Source: Balneolales bacterium | Lineage (GTDB): Bacteria > Bacteroidota > Rhodothermia > Balneolales > Natronogracilivirgulaceae | Reading direction: 5' to 3' | NCBI GenBank assembly: GCA_007131625.1 | Contig: SLQC01000385.1 | Coordinates: 1-22,548 of the forward strand | Length of the DNA stretch: 22,548 nucleotides | Shown: in pieces, positions 1-7,142 of the stretch | Layout: every line of letters begins with the position of its first letter | How positions within the stretch are numbered: the stretch's first letter is position 1 | The notes under the pieces: model-generated | Database searches by the model: none | What the model was told of the DNA's origin: nothing | Seen by the model: the letters and a program-made list of their open reading frames with translations, nothing else | Program-made: the position numbers and the translations under genes

Positions 1-708
1 CTGAACCTGAAAAAGTTTCCATTTTTGCCGGAAAAAATACTCAAGGGGGAAACACACAGCGAACCATTGAGCAGCAGTCTGTTCAGCGGCAAGGTGTTGG
101 GGGATATTGACCGTCGCCGGAAGATGTTTCTGGATATGGTTCGGGAGTACCGCAGCGACTCCGTACATGAATGGTTTCAGCTCTGGCCACGGACCATGGG
201 TTACTCGAATCCGAATATTGATGTAAACCGTCGGCTCTTCCGGTCCTATGAACCTTATACATCCAGCGAGGTTGTCAAACTGGCCGCTTCGGTTCCCGCA
301 ACCTGGAAGATCAACCGAAAACTGTTTCACAAGGCATTTCGGAAATACCACAAACCTTCAAAATGGATTCCTCATTCCTCGGGATATTATCCCTACTTCC
401 CATGGTGGTTTAATACGCCGTTTCAATTCCTGTACTGGTTTCTGAAAAAAACCAGAAGAAGACTCACTAAAAAAGGCAACTTTGAGGGACCGTGGAACGA
501 CTGGGTTTCGCTCAAGAAAACGGATACGTGGAATGCCATGGTGGCAGATTGTATGAGTGAGGATTTTTTGCAGTCCCTTCCTGCAGTTCAGGATCCGGCA
601 AATCGAGATGAGATAGGCAAGGAGGAGCTTAGAAACAACAGAATGGTCAATCTCTTTCAGGTCCGGTATTTTCTCCGGAAGAAGGAGTTCTATTCACATG
701 AAGCATGA
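1..708 (+). CDS. Asparagine-synthase-like protein, C-terminal part (5' end outside window)
   Basis: The reading frame is open from base 1 with no plausible ATG, so the gene enters the window from the left and only its last ~235 residues are seen. The segment around SYEPYTSSEVVKLAASVPAT followed by W-K-I-N-R-K-L-F resembles the C-terminal synthetase domain of asparagine synthase (AsnB) family proteins, where an 'EPFLD..VVELA.S+P...K' block precedes a K-L-x-R/H-K-A block. Family members amidate carboxylates using an ATP PP-loop domain, which would lie upstream of the window. In polysaccharide loci such proteins are often sugar-modifying amidotransferases rather than true asparagine synthetases. 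The tail is rich in aromatic and basic residues. The family call is moderately sure; the substrate is unknown. Confidence 0.7.
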   Translation: MNLKKFPFLPEKILKGETHSEPLSSSLFSGKVLGDIDRRRKMFLDMVREYRSDSVHEWFQLWPRTMGYSNPNIDVNRRLFRSYEPYTSSEVVKLAASVPATWKINRKLFHKAFRKYHKPSKWIPHSSGYYPYFPWWFNTPFQFLYWFLKKTRRRLTKKGNFEGPWNDWVSLKKTDTWNAMVADCMSEDFLQSLPAVQDPANRDEIGKEELRNNRMVNLFQVRYFLRKKEFYSHEA

Positions 709-753
709 TTGCATGTAAATTCGTCACATCGGTAGAACAAGTCTGGTTTTAAA

Positions 754-1077
754 ATGTATCGCACTGTATCGGTTTTATTTTTCATATGTCTCGGTTCCTT
801 GTCATTTCATGCTGCATGGGCAGCCGGTAACCTTCCATTCCATACTTATAATCATCATGTAAGCGGTGTAATCTATCAGCCAAATGGTGAACCGGCGGGT
901 TTCATTACGGTTGAGCTTGGTACTGCTTATCAGAATCCTACCGGAAGTACATCCCCTCAAAATCGTATACGACCTTTACCTGGGTGGTCTGGATTTCCTC
1001 GATTAACCGCTTATATGGGGACTCGAATTTCCAGTTGGAAAATTACTTTAAACATAAGGGAATATGTTCTGGGTTGA
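754..1077 (+). CDS. Small exported ORF, probably a truncated gene
   Basis: The 107-residue ORF begins with a convincing signal peptide: a short basic start, a hydrophobic core around VLFFICLGSLSF, then an AWA-AG signal-peptidase-I-like site near residue 24. About 30 ordinary-looking residues follow, including VSGVIYQPNGEPAGFITVEL, reminiscent of a carboxypeptidase-regulatory-like 'SG.I...G.P' start. From about 930 the ORF frame looks less protein-like. A different frame (about 915-1060) then reads as plausible protein, with WVVWISSINRLYGDSNFQ. This suggests a composite of two gene remnants instead of one intact gene. The end overlaps the next gene's start by 14 bases. No function is recognised. 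Confidence 0.3.
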   Translation: MYRTVSVLFFICLGSLSFHAAWAAGNLPFHTYNHHVSGVIYQPNGEPAGFITVELGTAYQNPTGSTSPQNRIRPLPGWSGFPRLTAYMGTRISSWKITLNIREYVLG

Positions 1078-1867
1078 GTTTATTGGTGCATCAGGTGTTG
1101 GCAAGTCATATTTATACAAAAAACTCAAAGAGACCAGAACCTCTGCGGATGACTGGTTAACTCCAGATGAAGGTTTAAAAATCATCATTAATAAAGAAAA
1201 CCTGCTTCGTCAGCATCGCTTGCGCAAGAGGATATATTATGCAATTAAAAAACTTCTGATTCGAAAAAACAATGATTTCGAAATCATCCCCACATCCTAT
1301 ATAAAAAAAGCATTTGATACCCATGGGTGGAAGTTTAACTTTTTATCTGAAATAAAGATCAGGAACTATGCGGAGACCAGCTATTTAGAGCCAAGGAAAA
1401 AACTAAGTAATATCAGCTGGTATTATCAGAAGAGACTGTTGCCGTTTATTGTTCTTTATGCCGCTAACATTAACAAGACGTTTCTTTTTGAGGATGGCAT
1501 TTTGCATACGAATTTGGGGATTTCAAATTTGGATGAATACCTCAACACAATTGATTCAAAGGAACAGGTTATTTACCCCAATGCCATAGTGCATGCCAAG
1601 GCAAATCCGGAAGTGATTTTTGAAAGAGTTAAAAAACGTAATAAGACAAAGCAAGGCACTATTGCACAAAGGGATCTTAGTGACATACAGATAAGAGAAG
1701 ACATAAGAAACAGAATGGAAAAAGATGTATCTACTTTCAAAAATATGAGTAAAAAAGTTTCCAGAATTCTGGAAATTGATACGACCGACAGCTTGGTGAA
1801 AAACTGTAAGTATATTAACTCTTTTATTAATGTTTTGAACAGTAGCAAGGTTTCAGAATTAGATTAG
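1064..1867 (+). CDS. P-loop NTPase, small-molecule or nucleotide kinase-like
   Basis: The protein has 267 residues. A Walker A motif GASGVGKS sits at residues 8-15, directly after the first beta strand (FWVEFI), as in nucleoside, shikimate and adenylylsulfate kinases. A later strand FLFEDGILH could supply the acidic Walker-B-like position. The segment 'ANPEVIFERVKKRNK' near residue 180 matches the Arg-rich lid pattern of such kinases. The substrate cannot be told from sequence; phosphorylating a sugar or polyol precursor would fit the locus. The gene is clearly more AT-rich (many AAA, ATT and TTT codons) than the genes from 3200 on, suggesting separate acquisition. The start ATG at 1064 overlaps the preceding ORF and has no good Shine-Dalgarno sequence. 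Confidence 0.65.
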   Translation: MFWVEFIGASGVGKSYLYKKLKETRTSADDWLTPDEGLKIIINKENLLRQHRLRKRIYYAIKKLLIRKNNDFEIIPTSYIKKAFDTHGWKFNFLSEIKIRNYAETSYLEPRKKLSNISWYYQKRLLPFIVLYAANINKTFLFEDGILHTNLGISNLDEYLNTIDSKEQVIYPNAIVHAKANPEVIFERVKKRNKTKQGTIAQRDLSDIQIREDIRNRMEKDVSTFKNMSKKVSRILEIDTTDSLVKNCKYINSFINVLNSSKVSELD

Positions 1868-1934
1868 GAATTTTTTCATTTGAAATTATAGAATGTAATT
1901 TGCAGATCTAACTAAATCAGGTATAAATAAAGTT

Positions 1935-2168
1935 TTGCATTTTCGATCTCTTGCTGATTTGAATCGGGCGATTGTGGACAACCTTCACAAGGTTCCTGCT
2001 TATTCAGACCTCATTATCGGTTCCGCTGTTTTCATGAGACCGGGATATGAAGACAAGGTCGACTTTTATTTTGAGTTGTGCCCTGTACCGAGAATATTTG
2101 AATGGAACATATGCCTGGTCACTAACCTCCTGGAAAAATATCGTCCCCAAACGGAAAAATGGCTGTAA
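1935..2168 (+). pseudogene. Remnant of a phosphoribosyltransferase-domain gene
   Basis: The frame reads FRSLADLNRAIVDNLHKVP and then SDLIIG, which is how phosphoribosyltransferase proteins of capsule loci usually begin before their GIPRSG block. The sequence then jumps to VDFYFELCPVPRIFEWN, which resembles the later '..YFE+.P.PR+FEWN' block of the same family. The middle part, including the PRPP-binding loop, is missing, as is everything after about residue 77, where the frame ends 5 bases before the GT2 start. It therefore looks like an internally deleted and 3'-truncated gene. There is no ATG; the only initiator in frame is TTG at 1935. The family call rests on remembered motif resemblance and is moderate. 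Confidence 0.5.
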
Positions 2169-2172
2169 AAGC

Positions 2173-3177
2173 ATGGCTATGCTGGTATCCATTGTAATCC
2201 CACTCTATAATAGAGAAAGTTTCATCAAAGAAACCGTTGATTCCATCATGAATCAATCGCACAGGCAGTTTGAATGCATTATTATTGATGATCATTCCAC
2301 GGATAACTCTCTCCCGGTTGCAAAAAAATCCACCGGGAATGATGACAGATTCATCGTCAGGAAAAGATCTTCGGACGTCAAAGGGGCATCGGCTTGCCGC
2401 AACGAGGGTATGAACATGGCCTCCGGTGATTTTCTCATGTTCCTGGATTCTGACGATCTGCTCACTGAAAAGTGCCTCGAAGAACGGGTCGCACTGTTTC
2501 AGAAAAGTCTGAAAATGGACTTTATCGTTACGCAAACTGGTATTTTCAAGAACGACAGGAACCATGTCACGCACTACTGGAATGACCTGAGCGGCACAGA
2601 TGATATCGTCAATTTTCTTCAGGGAAACGGCTGGCAAACCTCCAGCACGTTTTTCAGAACCGGGTTTGTCAGACAGTTCCGATATGATGATGAGGCATTT
2701 TCCTGGCAGGATATAGATTTTCATCTTCGCGTGCTGCTTAAGGAGCCGGATTATGTGAAAATCAGGGACAATGAACCGCATGTGCTTATCCGCCGGGCCG
2801 ACAGCCGGACCGGCATGAAGGCTACCAACAAGGAAAGCTACTTCAAGAGTGTTGAGATGCGCTTTCAGCTGATGGAGAAAATTACGTCAGAAATGACCCC
2901 GGAACAGAAAAAAAAGTATGAAGTTCATGTACGGATGTTCTATCTGTACTATCTGGAAAATTTTGCGATAACCAATGATTCGTTGGCGCAACTGAATGAA
3001 CTGGAAGGCCTGTACCAGGCATCATATGCCTACAAAATTTCACCGTTGCTTTCCAGGATATTCCGATACTATCTTGGCAGAAACAACAATACCTTCATCA
3101 AGGTATTCAGAAGGGGAATGCGCCTGGTGGTGCCATTGAAACCTTTGAAATCCCGTGCGCTTCCAGTGAGAAATTAA
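2173..3177 (+). CDS. Family 2 glycosyltransferase (GT-A)
   Basis: The protein has 334 residues from the ATG at 2173 (a second ATG lies at 2179). The frame is open further upstream to 2047, but that extension overlaps the phosphoribosyltransferase remnant and is not GT-like. The N-terminus MLVSIVIPLYNRESFIKE is the classic GT2 start, followed by IIIDDHSTDNS (nucleotide binding) and FLDSDDLL (DxD-type metal/nucleotide-sugar site). ASACRNEGM matches the usual 'a.ARN.G' block. W-Q-D-I-D-F-H-L near residue 185 resembles the acceptor/base 'ED.D+..R' region. It is a cytoplasmic enzyme, probably adding one sugar of the repeat unit; donor and acceptor cannot be predicted. Confidence 0.9.
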   Translation: MAMLVSIVIPLYNRESFIKETVDSIMNQSHRQFECIIIDDHSTDNSLPVAKKSTGNDDRFIVRKRSSDVKGASACRNEGMNMASGDFLMFLDSDDLLTEKCLEERVALFQKSLKMDFIVTQTGIFKNDRNHVTHYWNDLSGTDDIVNFLQGNGWQTSSTFFRTGFVRQFRYDDEAFSWQDIDFHLRVLLKEPDYVKIRDNEPHVLIRRADSRTGMKATNKESYFKSVEMRFQLMEKITSEMTPEQKKKYEVHVRMFYLYYLENFAITNDSLAQLNELEGLYQASYAYKISPLLSRIFRYYLGRNNNTFIKVFRRGMRLVVPLKPLKSRALPVRN

Positions 3178-3203
3178 CGTGACACGTGTAACTGAAATCA
3201 AAA

Positions 3204-3944
3204 ATGAAATATGCTATGAATAACCGTATTGCAGCATTGATGATCGGACGCGGTGGCAGTAGCCTGAAAGACAAAAACATCCTGCCGGTTCACGGCTATC
3301 CACTTCTTCAGTGGGCAGCAGCAGCAGCGCACCGAAGCAGCTATATTGGAAGGTTTTATATCAGCAGCGATTGTGACAGGATACTGTCCGCAGCAAAAGC
3401 CGCCGGGTACACACCCATACGCAGGCCTGAAGCGCTTTCTACAGCCACCGCACAAAGCTGTGATGTGGTCAGACATGGCCTGTCCATAATAGAAGAAGAT
3501 GGATCGGTTGATGTCATCGTATTGCAGCATGCCAACGTGGGAATCATATCGGAACAGATCATTGACGACTGCATAGATGAACTGATGGCAGACGAGTCGC
3601 TGAGTGCCGTGGTACCCTGCCATGAAAATAATGAATACCACCCCTACAGAGCAAAATCCTTGAGCGGAGAATCTCTGCTGGAACCCTTCGTACAGATTGA
3701 CGGAAATGTATCTGCAAACAGACAGGATCTTCCACCTGCATACTTTTTCGACCACTCGATCTGGGTGCTGAGGGCTTCCACTATCAATGCGCCGGGAGGA
3801 CAGCCTCCCTGGCAGTGCATGGGAAACCGGATCAAGCCCTACCTCACCGAAGGCTGCCTGGATGTGCATTCGCCGGAGGACATTGAAAAAACCGAAAAAT
3901 GGATCACGGAACATGGCATTCCCCAACCCGATTTCCGCAAATAG
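3204..3944 (+). CDS. CMP-nonulosonate (CMP-sialic-acid-like) cytidylyltransferase
   Basis: The protein has 246 residues, a normal length for the family. The N-terminal block ALMIGRGGSSLKDKNILPV (about residues 11-29) matches the NeuA-type nucleotide loop 'AR.GSKG...KN+', and GYPLLQWAAAAA, FYISSDCDRILSAAK and IRRPEALSTATAQSCDVVRH follow in the usual NeuA order. The family activates sialic, legionaminic, pseudaminic, Kdn or Kdo sugars with CTP to CMP-sugars in the cytoplasm. The NeuB-like gene at 4811 supports a nonulosonate substrate instead of Kdo. Translation may start at 3204 or at the ATG at 3216; neither has a strong Shine-Dalgarno sequence. It probably supplies the donor for the GT29/42-like proteins encoded nearby. 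Confidence 0.88.
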   Translation: MKYAMNNRIAALMIGRGGSSLKDKNILPVHGYPLLQWAAAAAHRSSYIGRFYISSDCDRILSAAKAAGYTPIRRPEALSTATAQSCDVVRHGLSIIEEDGSVDVIVLQHANVGIISEQIIDDCIDELMADESLSAVVPCHENNEYHPYRAKSLSGESLLEPFVQIDGNVSANRQDLPPAYFFDHSIWVLRASTINAPGGQPPWQCMGNRIKPYLTEGCLDVHSPEDIEKTEKWITEHGIPQPDFRK

Positions 3945-4112
3945 TTCCATTTCCATGTTCCGGGTCGGGCGCCCATGCCAGAGCATGGAACGTCACAGAT
4001 CGCAAAACGGCATCAGCAACTTTTTTAGCATGGATGGGATAAGCGGATTCAGGAATGGCATTGAGCCGGCAGTGTTTTCCCGTTCATGTGCTCAAAATCA
4101 AAAAAATATTAC

Positions 4113-4808
4113 ATGAATAAATCGAAATTCTGCAATGACATCGTGCACCTGATCAAAAGCTCCCTGCCGGAAGTTCTTGATTTAAGAGACCGGATAACGA
4201 AAAAGGAGGATGACAGCTATGTGAGTGAAGGCGATCTGCTGGTTCAGGAGATCGTATTCAAGTACATAAAAGAGAACCTGCCGGAACATGAACTCATATC
4301 GGAGGAGCTGGCAGGAAATGATCAGCAAGCATGGAATGATGACGGCTCGTATGTGATTCTCGATCCGATAGACGGAACCGAAAATTTCATATCGGGTCTG
4401 AAGGAGTGGGGTGTGGGCTTATCCATTTATACAAACGGCAGGCATCAGGAATCCTGTATTTATCTGCCCGAACTCGATGAAGTTCAAATCAGTGGAATGC
4501 CAATGCGAACGTACACGTCCCGCATCCGGGGGCTTTCGTCATCACTGAAAAAAGAAGACCTGCTGCAGCTGTCTGAAGGCTTCGAATACCGCATTATCGG
4601 TTGCTCAATGTACAACATGCTCTTAGCCGTCCGCGGTTCCTACGACAGATTTGAAAATGTAAAGGGGGTGCACTGCTGGGATGTTCTGCCGGGACTCAAC
4701 CTGGCGTTGGAGCACGGCTGCCGGGCACATGTGGATGGCAATCCATACAGGGGTGAACTGCTCTTACCGGTCAAAAAATACAAGATTAAAATCCAACGTG
4801 GAGGATAG
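4113..4808 (+). CDS. Inositol-monophosphatase-family phosphatase (SuhB/CysQ-like)
   Basis: The protein has 231 residues from the ATG at 4113; an upstream in-frame ATG at 4086 adds nine unlikely residues. All metal-site motifs of the Li-sensitive phosphatase superfamily are visible: SEE at 63-65, DPIDGTENF at 84-92 and HCWDVLPG at 187-194. It should be a Mg-dependent cytoplasmic phosphomonoesterase. Two roles fit the context. One is removing the 9-phosphate of a nonulosonate intermediate, given its place between the CMP-sugar synthetase and the synthase. The other is CysQ-like hydrolysis of PAP released by the sulfotransferase at 12607. It ends two bases before the next gene, whose Shine-Dalgarno sequence lies inside its last codons. 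Confidence 0.87.
   Translation: MNKSKFCNDIVHLIKSSLPEVLDLRDRITKKEDDSYVSEGDLLVQEIVFKYIKENLPEHELISEELAGNDQQAWNDDGSYVILDPIDGTENFISGLKEWGVGLSIYTNGRHQESCIYLPELDEVQISGMPMRTYTSRIRGLSSSLKKEDLLQLSEGFEYRIIGCSMYNMLLAVRGSYDRFENVKGVHCWDVLPGLNLALEHGCRAHVDGNPYRGELLLPVKKYKIKIQRGG
4800..4804 (+). promoter_or_regulatory. Ribosome binding site (GGAGG) for the NeuB fusion gene
   Basis: GGAGG lies six bases before the ATG at 4811 and overlaps the last codons of the phosphatase gene. It is one of the few canonical Shine-Dalgarno sequences in this window, and it points to translational coupling. Confidence 0.6.
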
Positions 4809-4810
4809 TC

Positions 4811-6382
4811 ATGCATAAGGAACTGATAAAGGCAATTGGCGATAAGACCGACCGTGATATCGCCGTTATCGGCAAAGGTCCGAGCATTGACTCGGTTGAT
4901 CTGTCACTGCTGGAAAATTGTATTGTCATCAATACCAATGACTCAGAGTTGATCCATCCGGGCGATATTGCCGTGTTCCATCACGGCTGGGTTCTGGATA
5001 TCTTCGATGCGGCACCCCCGAAGTGCAATCTCTACATATCGGACAAGGTCCTGCCACCCGGAACCAATCAGATACAGGCCGAGTACATTCCCTACACCCC
5101 CGATTCCGCAGGGTTTCTGTTGGACCGCTTCTTCTCCGACACCCTCTACATCGAACACGCCATGATCATTACCGCACTGCGTGTCGCCAACGAATTGGCC
5201 AGAGGGCTCGGTAAAACAAAGAATGTTTATCTGCTTGGCTTTGATTTCACTACCGCAGGCGGATTCACCAGGCAGATCCCGGGTGCCGCACAGCATGACG
5301 ATCCGGAGTACCAGGAACGCATTATCAAAAGTCAGGAGCAGCTTCTGGACATGCTCATGGGTGTTAAGGAGCAGCTTTCGGTCAACATATTTCATGTGGG
5401 AAACAAACCCTACAGCGTCTATTCGGTTGAAGCGTTTAACAAGGTGTTTTCAACCCGGGTCGATGGCATTACAGTCAGGGAACCGGCTGCCAAAAAAGAA
5501 GATAAGAAGCCATCCAAAGTCAAGATCGTAGCCGAGCTGACGACAAACCATTTTGGCGACATGGACCGGCTCAAGTCAATGATCGTGGCGGCAAAAAATG
5601 CCGGTGCAGACTATGTAAAGCTGCAGAAGCGGGACGTTGAAAGCTTTTATACCGAAGACAAACTCAAAGCGTACTATAAATCACCATTCGGCAAGACCTT
5701 CCGTGATTACCGGCATGGCATTGAGCTCAACCAGGAGCAGTTCGAATTTGTGGACTCGCTGTGTAAACGGCTTGGAATCGGCTGGTTTGTCTCTATCCTG
5801 GACAAACCGTCCTTTGAATTCATCAAGCAGTTTGATCCTGAGCTCATCAAACTGCCATCCACCATCTCCGAGCACAAAGAGTTCCTGGGCCTTGTTGCCA
5901 ATGATTTCAAGAAGGATTTCGTTGTCTCAACCGGCTATACGGATGTCAGCTATGAGAAATTCGTGCTTGATACCTTCAAAAACATCAGGAAGATTTACCT
6001 TTTGCAGTGTACCTCATCCTACCCTACCAAAAATGAAGAAGCACAAATCGGGGTGGTCCGGCATTATTACAATCTGTCCAGGAAGCACAAAAACATCATC
6101 CCCGGTTATTCAAGTCATGATATAGGCAGCCGGTGTTGCATGATGGCCATTGCGGCCGGAGCCTTAATGATTGAAAAGCACGTGAAGTTTGGTGACGTAA
6201 GCTGGTCGCACTTCGACGAGGTGGCCGTGGATCTGGTCAACGGTGATTTTGACCGGTTTGTCGCCGATCTCAGAGATGCGGAGGCCATTCTGGGTGATGA
6301 GGTCAAGCAGATCCACAGTACCGAGCATCACAAATACTGGCTCAGCGACATGGAAAAAACTGCTGTCGGGCCGAAGGCATAA
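4811..6382 (+). CDS. Fusion: DUF115/sialyltransferase-like domain + NeuB-type nonulosonate synthase without SAF domain
   Basis: The protein has 523 residues in two domains. Residues 1 to ~215 form a Rossmann-like domain: IAVIGKGPSIDSVDLSLL with the GxGPS loop at 21-25, then VINTND, and YLLGFDF at 140-146. This resembles the DUF115/Maf and GT42 sialyltransferase group. A charged linker (~222-237) leads to a NeuB domain with KIVAELTTNHFGD (238-250), ADYVKLQKRD (266-275), QCTSSYPT (399-406), GYSSHDIG (432-439) and IEKHV (454-458). NeuB enzymes condense phosphoenolpyruvate with a hexosamine or hexose to a nine-carbon acid. The usual ~60-residue C-terminal SAF (antifreeze-like) domain, which closes the active site of the partner subunit, is absent: only ~30 non-SAF residues remain after the TIM barrel. 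The fusion may couple synthesis and transfer; that is inference. Confidence 0.87.
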   Translation: MHKELIKAIGDKTDRDIAVIGKGPSIDSVDLSLLENCIVINTNDSELIHPGDIAVFHHGWVLDIFDAAPPKCNLYISDKVLPPGTNQIQAEYIPYTPDSAGFLLDRFFSDTLYIEHAMIITALRVANELARGLGKTKNVYLLGFDFTTAGGFTRQIPGAAQHDDPEYQERIIKSQEQLLDMLMGVKEQLSVNIFHVGNKPYSVYSVEAFNKVFSTRVDGITVREPAAKKEDKKPSKVKIVAELTTNHFGDMDRLKSMIVAAKNAGADYVKLQKRDVESFYTEDKLKAYYKSPFGKTFRDYRHGIELNQEQFEFVDSLCKRLGIGWFVSILDKPSFEFIKQFDPELIKLPSTISEHKEFLGLVANDFKKDFVVSTGYTDVSYEKFVLDTFKNIRKIYLLQCTSSYPTKNEEAQIGVVRHYYNLSRKHKNIIPGYSSHDIGSRCCMMAIAAGALMIEKHVKFGDVSWSHFDEVAVDLVNGDFDRFVADLRDAEAILGDEVKQIHSTEHHKYWLSDMEKTAVGPKA

Positions 6383-6446
6383 TCCGGCCGTAACGCCGGT
6401 ACAGGCTGAAGCCTGATTCAGACTAATCCACAATAAAAGTTCAAAG

Positions 6447-7142
6447 ATGCAGCCCAGAGATCGTGGCCTGATGCGCTCATTTGCTCGCAAAAGCTTCATC
6501 AAGTTGCAGCAGATGCCGTATTATCATCATTTCAGGGACCGGTTCAACCGGATACGGTACGGGCAGGATGCACCGGTCTATGCCGAACGGCTCTGGGTCG
6601 ATCCGGAAGAGGTCGTTGCCATTAACTACGAGAAAGTGATGCAACATCTTGGCTGGGGGGGCGTCTCCTCGGGAATGGTAATCAGAACGTGGCCTTTCCG
6701 GAACGGTGATTACCAGCCGGTGCTGGAGCTCCCCAAAGTGATGCATTGCATAAAGCGTTACAGGGATGGTTTGAGCTGGGAGGATGCCGGTGCAATCGAA
6801 TATTACAAGTCCATCAGGAACAAAAAAAGCGGCAAACCCAAGTTCACAGAAGAAGAGATCTTTCGCCGGCATGAACGATTTGACAGCATCTATAAGGAAA
6901 TACGTAAAGAAGGACGCTTCAAAACAATGGAAGAAGTCCGTCCTGGCAGTTTTCGGGAGGAGGGAGGGGTGCTGATCCATTTTGGCCCGGCCGGTGAGCC
7001 GCTATTCTCGGAAACGGGCAGCCACCGGCTGGCCATGGCCCTGCTTCTTAAAATCCCGCGCATCCCGGTTCAGATTGGAGTCGTTCACACCGGCGCGCTT
7101 GTCCGGATTTCAGAATTACGAATAAACAGTACAACAACATGA
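6447..7142 (+). CDS. ParB/sulfiredoxin-fold-like protein of unknown function
   Basis: The protein has 231 residues and belongs to no family I can name with certainty. The conserved core is DGLSWEDAGA near residue 110 and GGVLIHF...GEPLFSETGSHRLAMALLL near 173-200, followed by IPVQIGVVH. The 'hhxG.HR..A..L' arrangement recalls the ParB/Srx nucleotide-binding fold (ParB box II G-x-x-R), a superfamily that also contains the free-serine kinase SerK. The gene has a frameshifted paralogue at 11890, and sharing of exactly these blocks shows they are under selection. It overlaps the next gene by four bases (ATGA), so it is translationally coupled within the nonulosonate module. It has no signal peptide or membrane segments. 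Confidence 0.6.
   Translation: MQPRDRGLMRSFARKSFIKLQQMPYYHHFRDRFNRIRYGQDAPVYAERLWVDPEEVVAINYEKVMQHLGWGGVSSGMVIRTWPFRNGDYQPVLELPKVMHCIKRYRDGLSWEDAGAIEYYKSIRNKKSGKPKFTEEEIFRRHERFDSIYKEIRKEGRFKTMEEVRPGSFREEGGVLIHFGPAGEPLFSETGSHRLAMALLLKIPRIPVQIGVVHTGALVRISELRINSTTT

Noticed and set aside
1874..1905. Bacteroidota-type promoter (TTTG ... TAnnTTTG) before the phosphoribosyltransferase relic
   Set aside because: A TTTG and a TAATTTG are present, but spacing (13 bases) and the -7 box do not fit the consensus.
2122..2781. 219-residue minus-strand open frame opposite the GT2 gene
   Set aside because: It lies antisense to a clear GT2 with all motifs; its translation shows no family pattern.
3198..3986. 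262-residue minus-strand open frame opposite the CMP-sugar synthetase
   Set aside because: It is a shadow of the strong plus-strand coding frame; Cys-rich, low-quality protein with no recognisable domain.
6384..6415. Two small tandem hairpins after the NeuB fusion gene (CCGGC...GCCGG and CAGGCT-GA-AGCCTG)
   Set aside because: Stems are short and no T-run follows; the downstream gene is likely cotranscribed, so a terminator call is not supported.
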